Below, piece after piece: positions 6,332-11,775 of a DNA stretch of 11,775 nucleotides. Position numbers and translations under genes: made by a program. This DNA is from Microgenomates group bacterium. GTDB taxonomy: Bacteria > Patescibacteriota > Microgenomatia > UBA1406 > GWC2-37-13. Below the pieces are notes generated by a model. It worked only from the letters and a program-made list of their open reading frames with translations. It was not told where the DNA came from and ran no database searches. Location of the stretch: positions 1-11,775 of the forward strand of contig JAPYWZ010000008.1 in assembly GCA_028276105.1 (NCBI GenBank). The letters run 5' to 3'. The first letter of the stretch is position 1. Every line of letters starts with the position of its first letter.

Positions 6332-6344
6332 AAATTTTAAATTT

Positions 6345-7769
6345 ATGCTACAAAAAATTTTTCGCCGATTTGTTTTTGATCGTGAACAACCAAAAAGAAT
6401 GATTGCTGAGGCTGAAGAAAAAGCAAAATCGATTTTGGCCAAAGCCGAAGAAGAGGCAAGAAGATTAATAAGTGAGGCGATGAATTTAGAAAAACAGTTG
6501 GTTTTTAGAGAGCAACAACTTGAAAGAAAAGAAGAAGAGTTGGAAAATGAGAAAAAAACAGTTCAAAAAAAATTATCTGAAATTGAGGAGATAAAAAAAA
6601 CTCTTGAAAAAACAAGAGAGGAGATGAAGGCAAAACTGGAAAAAGTGGCCAAACTAACTCAGGAGGAGGCAAAAAATTTGTTGCTTTCTTTTTGGGAAGA
6701 AAGATTAAAAGAAAAGATTGCTAATCAAATAAAAGCAGCTGAAGAGGAAATAAAGGCAAAAGCCGATGAAAAAGCTAAAGAGATTTTAGCCGATGCCATG
6801 CGCTATGGAGCAACAGACTATGTGGCTGAATACACTTTAGCAACGGTTAATCTTCCCGATGAGTCTTTTAAAGGAAGAATTATTGGTAAAGATGGTCGCA
6901 ATATCCGGGCGTTTGAGTTGGCAACCGGGGTGGATATTGATTTAGAGGAGGAAAAAGTGATTAAAATTTCTTCCTTTGATGCTATAAGAAGGGAGATTGC
7001 CCGGGTTTCTTTGGAACGGCTAATTAAAGATGGTCGGATTCAACCGCAGCGGATTGAGGAAATTGTTAAAAAAACTCAAGAAGAGATTGAAAAGGTAATT
7101 TATAAAGCAGGGGAGGAGTTAACAAGAAAGGTGGGGGTTTATAATCTGCCTTCGGAAATTGTAAGACTTTTGGGGCGGTTTAAATATCGTTATTCTTATG
7201 GTCAAAATATGATTGCCCACACTTTAGAAGAAACAAGAATTGGGGTGGCGTTGGCTTATGAGTTAAAGGCAGATGTTAATGTTGTTCGTCTTGGCTGTCT
7301 TCTTCATGATATTGGCAAAGTGATTACTGACAAAGAAGGATCACATGTTGAACTTGGGGTAAAGCTTTTGGAAAAATATCACTTTCCCAAAAAAGTAATC
7401 GACTGTGTGGCTGCTCATCATGAAGATATTCCTTTTCCCTCAGTGGAGGCGGTGATTGTTTATATTGCCGATGCCGTATCGGGGGGAAGACCAGCCGCCC
7501 GTCATGAGGACTTTGAGGAGTATTTAAAAAGAATCAAAACCATTGAAGAAGTAGCCAAATCGAAAAAAGGAGTGGCTGATGCTTATGCCCTACAGGCTGG
7601 GAGAGAACTGCGAGTTATTGTTAAACCAAAAGAAGTGGATGACAATGAAGCTACTGTTTTGGCAGAAAAGATAAGAGAAGAGTTAGAAGAAAAGTTTGCG
7701 GTTTTTCCCGGACAGATTAAGGTGACAGTGATTCGAGAATATCGGGCCGAAGCAGTGACAAGAATATAG
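6345..7769 (+). CDS. rny: ribonuclease Y, without N-terminal membrane anchor
   Basis: RNase Y is the endoribonuclease that starts mRNA decay in many bacteria without RNase E. Domain order is canonical: a long charged coiled coil (about 20-150), a KH domain with the GxxG loop GKDG at 181-184 (GRIIGKDGRNIR), then an HD domain with H292 (AHTLEE), catalytic H321-D322 (LLHDIGK), H358/H359 (AAHHED) and D376 (YIADAVSGGRP). The C-terminal VKPKEVDD and IREYRAEAV blocks are present. At 474 aa it is shorter than the usual roughly 520 because the N-terminal transmembrane helix is missing. The chain starts MLQKIFRRFVF, and no in-frame start lies between the ATG and the stop TAA at 6309. That first segment may be an amphipathic membrane-binding helix. 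There is no Shine-Dalgarno. The gene is flanked by foldback DNA on both sides. Identification is certain. Confidence 0.97.
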   Translation: MLQKIFRRFVFDREQPKRMIAEAEEKAKSILAKAEEEARRLISEAMNLEKQLVFREQQLERKEEELENEKKTVQKKLSEIEEIKKTLEKTREEMKAKLEKVAKLTQEEAKNLLLSFWEERLKEKIANQIKAAEEEIKAKADEKAKEILADAMRYGATDYVAEYTLATVNLPDESFKGRIIGKDGRNIRAFELATGVDIDLEEEKVIKISSFDAIRREIARVSLERLIKDGRIQPQRIEEIVKKTQEEIEKVIYKAGEELTRKVGVYNLPSEIVRLLGRFKYRYSYGQNMIAHTLEETRIGVALAYELKADVNVVRLGCLLHDIGKVITDKEGSHVELGVKLLEKYHFPKKVIDCVAAHHEDIPFPSVEAVIVYIADAVSGGRPAARHEDFEEYLKRIKTIEEVAKSKKGVADAYALQAGRELRVIVKPKEVDDNEATVLAEKIREELEEKFAVFPGQIKVTVIREYRAEAVTRI

Positions 7770-7775
7770 TCGCCA

Positions 7776-7824
7776 AACACCTAACACCTAACATCTAACA
7801 TCTAACTTCTAACATCTAACATCT
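7776..7824 (+). repeat. left heptamer array, 7 units
   Basis: Seven contiguous units in perfect 7-bp phase: AACACCT twice, AACATCT twice, AACTTCT, and AACATCT twice. The only differences are C/T at position 5 and one A/T at position 4. A phase slip of 4 bp follows, then four more AT-rich units at 7835-7862 (ending ATC, ATC, ATC, AGC). Confidence 0.92.
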
Positions 7825-7948
7825 AGCCCTAAAAATATATCAAACATCAAAAATCAAAAAGCAAAATAACATAGCAAAAATGAAGAGTAAGCAAAGTAAA
7901 TATTTTTTAATTTTTTTTATATAGTTCTTTTTTAATTTTGACTTGTCA

Positions 7949-8067
7949 TTTTGATATTTGATATATGATTTTTGATATATATTTTTTAGTGTTTGATGCT
8001 TGGTGTTAGATGCTTGGTGATTAGTGTTTGATGTTTGGTGTTAGGTGTTAGATGATTGATGCTAGAT
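7949..8067 (-). repeat. right heptamer array, 17 units in reverse orientation
   Basis: Across 119 bases a GAT/GGT/AGT-like triplet recurs every 7 bp without a slip, starting at 7953 and ending at 8065. Ten are GAT, four GGT, two AGT and one ATT. The inner four units are AT-rich (such as ATTTGAT) and the outer ones resemble TTAGATG or TTGGTGT, the complement of the left array. Confidence 0.9.
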
Positions 8068-8074
8068 TTTGCGG

Positions 8075-8103
8075 TTGTGATTTTTTTGGTTTTTAAGTAT
8101 TCT
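8075..8103 (+). promoter_or_regulatory. putative promoter of the T4SS module
   Basis: TTGTGA (8075-8080), a 17-bp spacer and TATTCT (8098-8103), each four of six to consensus. Predicted +1 is about 8110, one base before the ATG at 8111, so the mRNA would be leaderless. There is no Shine-Dalgarno. It sits directly after the last heptamer. Confidence 0.45.
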
Positions 8104-8110
8104 TAAAATT

Positions 8111-8923
8111 ATGGAGCAAGGACACCCAATCCCAAGACAGATTACTACTTTTGAGTTTAAACTGATTGGTTTTTTAACTTTGCGTCAATTTATTTATTTA
8201 GTAATTTTTATTCCTGCTGGATATTTAACTTTTGTTATTTTTCCAATACCCCTTTTAAATATTTTATTTGGGATTCTTATTGCAGCCATTGGTCCGGCTT
8301 TGGCTTTTGTCCCCATAAATGATCGACCGTTGGAGATTTGGATTAAAAATTTAATCAAACGATTAACCTCGCCCACTCAATATTTTTATAAAAAACAAAA
8401 TCCGCCTCTTTATTTTTTACAAGACTTAGTTTTTGTCAGTGATCCGCATAAGGTTTTTACCCATATTGAGTCGCAAAAGATGTTAAATCAGTATCTTTCG
8501 CAAAAAATAAAGTCACAAACTTCATCATCCATTCAAACAAAACAAAGAATCAATCAACTTTTGGCTTCGCCACCAAGTTTACTTTCGGTAAAAAAAGAAA
8601 AGCCAAAAACTGAAGCTTTTTCTTCAAAACCAATAACCCCTTCGTTGTCAAAGAAGCCATTTTTAACTGGAGTGGTAAAGAATAGAAAAATGATTCCTCT
8701 GTCGGGAATTTTGATTTATATTAAAGACCAAAATGGCAAAGTCCTTCGGCTTTTAAAAACCAATCCTTATGGTGTTTTTGCCACTTTTAATCCTTTGAAG
8801 GAAGGAGAGTATATTTTTGAGTTAAAAGACCCTCAAGGGAGTTACTTTTTTGATACAATGAGATTAAAAATAGGAGGAGAAACTCAAAAACCATTAGAAT
8901 TTTTTTCAAAAGAACTGTTATAA
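8111..8923 (+). CDS. PrgI/VirB3-like T4SS inner-membrane protein with C-terminal beta-sandwich domain
   Basis: Residues 1-95 match the PrgI-type VirB3-like component: a charged N-terminus (IPRQITTFEFKLIGFLTLRQ), two adjacent membrane helices (about 26-44 and 48-68), and a cytosolic segment with DRPLEIWIKNLIKRLTSPTQYFYKK. A Lys/Ser/Pro-rich linker (about 125-183) follows. Residues 185-260 form a predicted carboxypeptidase-regulatory or transthyretin-like beta-sandwich (LTGVVKNRKMIPLSGILIYIKD, KTNPYGVF, LKEGEYIFELKD). VirB3-type proteins dock the VirB4 ATPase to the membrane, which agrees with a VirB4 gene two positions downstream. At 270 aa it is much longer than a plain VirB3 (about 100 aa) because of the extra domain. 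The next gene is 12 nt downstream. T4SS membrane role is well supported; the tail's role is inferred to be protein contact. Confidence 0.85.
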   Translation: MEQGHPIPRQITTFEFKLIGFLTLRQFIYLVIFIPAGYLTFVIFPIPLLNILFGILIAAIGPALAFVPINDRPLEIWIKNLIKRLTSPTQYFYKKQNPPLYFLQDLVFVSDPHKVFTHIESQKMLNQYLSQKIKSQTSSSIQTKQRINQLLASPPSLLSVKKEKPKTEAFSSKPITPSLSKKPFLTGVVKNRKMIPLSGILIYIKDQNGKVLRLLKTNPYGVFATFNPLKEGEYIFELKDPQGSYFFDTMRLKIGGETQKPLEFFSKELL

Positions 8924-8935
8924 GTTAAAAGTCTT

Positions 8936-9592
8936 ATGCCGATTCAAAAACCAACTTCACCGGTAAAAGCCACCACCCAACAATTTATTGAGATTGAAGA
9001 GATTCAAGATGATGTTGTTCTTCTTAAAGATTATTCGGCGGTTTTGGTGATTGAGATTTCGGCGGTTAACTTTTGGCTTTTATCATCGGAAGAGCAGATG
9101 TCAATTATTTATGCTTATGGGAGTCTTTTAAACTCTTTATCTTTTCCTTTGCAGATTTTGATTCTTTCGAAAAAAATGGATATTTCCAACTATCTTGATT
9201 ATCTTGATCAAAGGATTGAAAAAACAAACGATGAGATTTTGAAAACAAGGCTTAAAAGTTATAAAGAGTTTATTAAAAACATCGTCAAAAAAAATACAGT
9301 TTTGGAAAAAAGATTTTTTTTTGTTATTCCTTTTTCTCCTTTGGAACTTGGGATAAGTGGAGTAAATACTTCTTACTTAAAAAAAGATTATGTTTTGAGT
9401 CGGGCAAAAACCTCTTTATATCCAAAACGTGATCATCTGCTTCGACTTTTGGCAAAAATCGGTCTTTCGGGCAAAGTCCTTCAAAAGCAAGAACTAACCG
9501 AACTTTTTTATAATTTATATAATCCTTCGCCAACGGGTCGACCATTGGCCCCGGTTGAAAGTTATACCGATGTGGTTTTAGTAAGCACATAA
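8936..9592 (+). CDS. TraC-N-like protein (VirB4-associated N-terminal domain as a separate chain)
   Basis: This 218-aa soluble protein resembles the N-terminal domain of TraC/VirB4-type conjugation ATPases. It has the block IEEIQDDVVLLKDYSAVLVIEISAVNF (about 20-46), then SEEQMSIIYAYGSLLNSLSFPLQILI (51-76), a charged helix (84-120), the strand KRFFFVIPFSP, and a C-terminal GLSGKVLQKQELTELFYNLYNP. It has no Walker motifs. It lies 12 nt after the VirB3-like gene and 5 nt before virB4, with no Shine-Dalgarno, so all three should be one transcript. It is in a different frame from virB4, and both proteins have natural ends, so it is a separate gene, probably a partner or regulator of VirB4 at the membrane. 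The family match is at pattern level. Confidence 0.8.
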   Translation: MPIQKPTSPVKATTQQFIEIEEIQDDVVLLKDYSAVLVIEISAVNFWLLSSEEQMSIIYAYGSLLNSLSFPLQILILSKKMDISNYLDYLDQRIEKTNDEILKTRLKSYKEFIKNIVKKNTVLEKRFFFVIPFSPLELGISGVNTSYLKKDYVLSRAKTSLYPKRDHLLRLLAKIGLSGKVLQKQELTELFYNLYNPSPTGRPLAPVESYTDVVLVST

Positions 9593-9597
9593 AACCT

Positions 9598-11340
9598 ATG
9601 TTTGGCTTTTTTAATCAACCAAAAAAAACTAATGAAGAAAAAACAGAAACAGTAGCTTCATTTTTAGCCAAAGGCTCAGTTTCGATAAAAGATATTATCG
9701 CCCCCTCATTTATTGAGGTTGATTTTAATCATTTAAAGATTGATGATCGGTATTATCGAACTTTATATGTAGTTGGCTACCCCCGTTATGTTTCGGCCAA
9801 CTGGCTTTATCCTCTTATTACCTTTGATCATCCTCTTTATATTTCCATGTATATTTACCCAACTGAGACCAAAGGTGTTTTGGAAGATTTAAAAAGAAAA
9901 ATCGCTGAGATGGAGGCAACGATTGAAAATGATATAAAAGCAGGAAAAGTGGTTGACCCCTCACTTCAAGTGGCTTTGGATGATGCTTTGGCGCTTCAGG
10001 CAGAGCTAGCCAAGGGAGCGGAGCGTTTTTTCCAGTTTGGCCTTTATATTACCATTCCAGCCGAAACCAAAGAAGAGTTGGATCAAATTACCAAGCAGGT
10101 TGATTCAGTTTTATCCTCAATGCTTATTATTGCCAAACAAGCCACTTTACAGATGGAAGAAGGTTTTAAGTCAACTTTGCCTATGTTTTACGATAAGCTT
10201 GAGGTTTGGCGCAATATGGATACCACTTCTTTGGCTTTGGCTTTTCCTTTTGCCACCGCTTCTTTGACAAGAAATGAGGGGATTTTGTATGGGATTAATC
10301 AACATGATGGGTCTTTAATTATTTTTGATCGGTTTACTTTGGAAAACGCCAATTCAGTTATCTTGGGAAAGTCTGGTGGCGGAAAAAGTTTTTTGGTGAA
10401 ACTTGAGTCTTTGCGGCTTTTGATGATGGGGGTTGAGATAATAATCATCGATCCGGAAAACGAGTATCAAAAACTCGCCTCATCGGTTGGGGGAGAGTTT
10501 GTCGTTTTTTCACCGGTAAGTCCCTACAAAATTAATCCTTTTGATTTGGCGATTACTGAGACAACTGCCGATGAGCTTTCCAATAAAATTTTAGATCTTC
10601 ACTCTTTGATGCGGGTGATTATGGGGGATCTTACTCCCTCACAAGATGCCCTTCTTGATAAGGCTTTAGTTCTTGCTTACCAAGAAAAAGGGATTACCCA
10701 AGATCCAGAGACCTTTAAAAATGAGCCACCGCTTCTTGAAGATTTATACAAAGTGTTTTTGGGGATGGAAACACCTGAAGCAAAAGAGTTAGCTGACAGA
10801 CTTGAAAAATTTGTTCGAGGATCAGCGGCTGGGATTTTCAACGCCCACTCCAATTTTGATATTAAAAATCATCTAACTGTTTTTGGCATTCGTGATTTGG
10901 AGGAGAATCTTCGGCCAGTGGCGATGTATATTATTTTAGATTATGTTTGGAATCGGGTAAGAAAAGACAGAAAAAAAAGAATTTTGGTGGTTGATGAGGC
11001 GTGGTATTTAATCAAACACAAAGATTCAGCCGCTTACCTTCACTCCTTTGCCAAGCGGGCAAGAAAGTATCTTTTGGGATTGACGGTTATTACCCAAGAT
11101 GTTGAAGACTTTTTATCAACCGATGAGGGAAAGGCAATTATTAACAACTCTTCTTTACAAATTATTTTAAAGCAGTCAACCGCCTCGGTTGAGAAAATTA
11201 CCGAAACTTTTTATTTAACTGGGGGCGAAAAGCACTTTCTTTTATCAGCCGGGGTTGGGGAAGGGCTTTTTTTTGCTGGTCGTTCCCATGTTGGTTTTTA
11301 TGTGATTGCTTCCCCCGAAGAGAGGGCTTTGATTGAATAA
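9598..11340 (+). CDS. virB4: VirB4-family T4SS ATPase
   Basis: VirB4 powers substrate transfer or pilus assembly at the inner membrane as a hexameric AAA+-like ATPase. Residues 30-220 are the N-terminal VirB4 region (SIKDIIAPSFIEV, YYRTLYVVGYPR, a charged helix 93-140, and FFQFGLYITI). The ATPase core shows Walker A GKSGGGKS at 257-264, IIIIDPENEY at 281-290 with SPYKINPFDL (308-317), Walker B ILVVDEAW at 462-469, and the sensor-like VITQDVEDF around 498-506. SLQIILKQS and a late GEGLFFAGRSHVGF complete the family pattern. Length of 580 aa is short for VirB4 (about 800) because part of the N-terminal region is carried by the upstream 218-aa protein. No membrane helix is seen. The gene ends the module: a strong terminator begins 10 nt after the stop. 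All catalytic motifs are intact. Confidence 0.95.
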   Translation: MFGFFNQPKKTNEEKTETVASFLAKGSVSIKDIIAPSFIEVDFNHLKIDDRYYRTLYVVGYPRYVSANWLYPLITFDHPLYISMYIYPTETKGVLEDLKRKIAEMEATIENDIKAGKVVDPSLQVALDDALALQAELAKGAERFFQFGLYITIPAETKEELDQITKQVDSVLSSMLIIAKQATLQMEEGFKSTLPMFYDKLEVWRNMDTTSLALAFPFATASLTRNEGILYGINQHDGSLIIFDRFTLENANSVILGKSGGGKSFLVKLESLRLLMMGVEIIIIDPENEYQKLASSVGGEFVVFSPVSPYKINPFDLAITETTADELSNKILDLHSLMRVIMGDLTPSQDALLDKALVLAYQEKGITQDPETFKNEPPLLEDLYKVFLGMETPEAKELADRLEKFVRGSAAGIFNAHSNFDIKNHLTVFGIRDLEENLRPVAMYIILDYVWNRVRKDRKKRILVVDEAWYLIKHKDSAAYLHSFAKRARKYLLGLTVITQDVEDFLSTDEGKAIINNSSLQIILKQSTASVEKITETFYLTGGEKHFLLSAGVGEGLFFAGRSHVGFYVIASPEERALIE

Positions 11341-11350
11341 AAAAAATAAC

Positions 11351-11373
11351 AAGGCGCCCAAAAAGGGCGCCTT
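11351..11373. terminator. bidirectional intrinsic terminator between virB4 and HU gene
   Basis: A perfect 9-bp GC-rich stem, AAGGCGCCC and GGGCGCCTT, with an AAAAA loop. It is followed on the plus strand by ATTTTTTTT, and on the minus strand by TTATTTTTTTT. It can end both the T4SS transcript and the convergent HU transcript, and is the only classical terminator in the window. Confidence 0.95.
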
Positions 11374-11399
11374 ATTTTTTTTAAAAATTATAAAAAATT

Positions 11400-11672
11400 T
11401 TACTTGACCATTCTTTTCAAGCTTTTTCCGGCGGTAAAACCTGGAGTTTTTGTGGCTGGGATTTGGATTTCGGCTCCAGTTTGCGGATTTCTTCCTTTTC
11501 TGGCAGCTCTTTTTCTTACCATAAAGGTGCCAAAGCCGGTAACAACGACTTTTTCACCGCGTTTTAAAGCATCGGTAATGGTTGAGAAGACAGCGGCAAC
11601 GGCTTCTTTGGCGGCTTTGGCGGTTAATCCTGCTTTTTTGGCCACTTGAGCGACTAAATCGGCCTTAGTCAT
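11400..11672 (-). CDS. hup: HU-family DNA-binding protein
   Basis: A standard 90-aa DNABII protein: helical dimerisation half ([20 protein letters not shown] to about 40), VVVTGFGTF at 42-50, the arm with RNPQTG at 61-66 carrying the intercalating proline P63, and the C-terminal [16 protein letters not shown] dimers bend and wrap DNA and organise the nucleoid; IHF-type specificity is not indicated. The alanine- and lysine-rich N-terminal half is G/C-richer than most of the window, as is common for highly expressed genes. The ATG at 11672 is fixed by a strong Shine-Dalgarno 7 nt upstream. The gene is monocistronic, with its own promoter and the shared terminator downstream. Identification is certain. 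Confidence 0.97.
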   Translation of the reverse strand: MTKADLVAQVAKKAGLTAKAAKEAVAAVFSTITDALKRGEKVVVTGFGTFMVRKRAARKGRNPQTGAEIQIPATKTPGFTAGKSLKRMVK

Positions 11673-11679
11673 ATTTTTT

Positions 11680-11691
11680 CACCCCCTTTCC
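11680..11691 (-). promoter_or_regulatory. strong Shine-Dalgarno of the HU gene
   Basis: Read on the minus strand, GGAAAGGGGGTG followed by A matches the anti-Shine-Dalgarno complement AAAGGAGGTGA with one mismatch, 7 nt before the ATG. No other gene in this window has a comparable site. Confidence 0.88.
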
Positions 11692-11735
11692 TTTTGCTTT
11701 AAACTTTTAACAAGTTCTATTTTCAAAACGATAAT

Positions 11736-11764
11736 AGCATATTAAGTTTTTTGCTTTCTGTCAA
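11736..11764 (-). promoter_or_regulatory. promoter of the HU gene
   Basis: On the minus strand: a perfect -35 TTGACA (11764-11759), a 17-bp spacer, and a -10 TATGCT (11741-11736, four of six). Predicted start near 11729 gives a leader of about 57 nt that contains the Shine-Dalgarno. Confidence 0.72.
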
Positions 11765-11775
11765 GCCATATTTAA

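Larger units (their letters stand above)
7776..8067. repeat. heptamer-built foldback element in the 341-bp rny/T4SS intergenic gap
   Basis: The whole non-coding stretch between rny and the VirB3-like gene is one large imperfect palindrome. The left part carries 7-bp units ending ATC or ACC; the right part carries 7-bp units ending GAT or GGT, the reverse complement. Inner blocks also match: CAAAATAACA (7862-7871) against the complement of the segment around 7944-7953. The centre, about 7885-7935, is T-rich with no GC-rich stem. I see no start-to-stop frame with coding character, no tRNA and no classical terminator. I know no named family for it. Confidence 0.85.

Noticed and set aside
7986..8062. 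Telomere-like TTAGGTG/TTAGATG repeats, or eukaryotic contamination
   Set aside because: The repeats are inside a bacterial gene string, degenerate, and matched by their reverse complement 150 bp away. A telomere would be terminal and one-directional.
7776..8067. Repeat array taken as a CRISPR
   Set aside because: Units are 7 bp, contiguous and degenerate, with no unique spacers, no repeat of 23-40 bp, and no cas genes nearby.
8936..11340. A single virB4 gene split by a frameshift
   Set aside because: The first protein has a natural C-terminus, virB4 has its own linker and N-terminal domain, and a 5-nt gap with an ATG separates them. The two-gene arrangement fits Patescibacteria T4SS loci.

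Overview
The window is AT-rich, densely packed bacterial DNA using the standard code: TGA acts as a stop in the ArsR-type gene and no gene needs recoding. Several traits point to a Patescibacteria/CPR genome, probably Microgenomates-like. These are a PrgI/VirB3-like, TraC-N-like and VirB4 gene trio, short intergenic gaps, an almost complete lack of Shine-Dalgarno sequences, and unfamiliar lineage-type proteins. The taxonomic call is inference, because there is no rRNA or marker set here.

Layout. Positions 1-2946 (+) hold the 3' part of a PLP-dependent trans-sulfuration-family enzyme, an unrecognised 300-aa protein, and an M20 metallopeptidase that overlaps it by 22 nt. Positions 2980-4470 (+) hold an unrecognised 496-aa protein with a TATAAT box just ahead of its first codons. 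Positions 5580-4473 (-) hold a compact three-gene operon: an ArsR-family repressor, a DUF302-glutaredoxin fusion and a DUF2892 small membrane protein. Its promoter carries a perfect 20-bp dyad and starts transcription at or next to the A of the ATG. The same -35 block reads the other way as a promoter toward recX (5716-6210). A long imperfect inverted repeat separates recX from rny (RNase Y, 6345-7769), which has no membrane anchor. Positions 7770-8110 are non-coding and hold a roughly 290-bp foldback element built from degenerate 7-bp repeats. Immediately after it comes a T4SS-type module: a VirB3/PrgI-like membrane protein with a beta-sandwich tail, a TraC-N-like protein and a VirB4 ATPase (8111-11340). 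A strong bidirectional terminator separates this from a convergent HU gene (11672-11400), the only gene here with a strong Shine-Dalgarno and a conventional leader.

How the genes fit together. The ArsR/DUF302-Grx/DUF2892 operon looks like a thiol or reactive-sulfur response unit, comparable in logic to ygaV-ygaP of E. coli (ArsR-type regulator plus a DUF2892 protein). A sulfur amino-acid enzyme lies upstream in the window, but nothing shows the two are co-regulated. RecX and RNase Y are housekeeping genes for recombination control and mRNA turnover. The T4SS trio would supply an inner-membrane ATPase platform, but no channel, coupling-protein or relaxase gene is visible.

The most unusual signals are the heptamer foldback element, the shared divergent promoter with a leaderless ArsR transcript, and the sulfur/redox operon containing a DUF302-glutaredoxin fusion.
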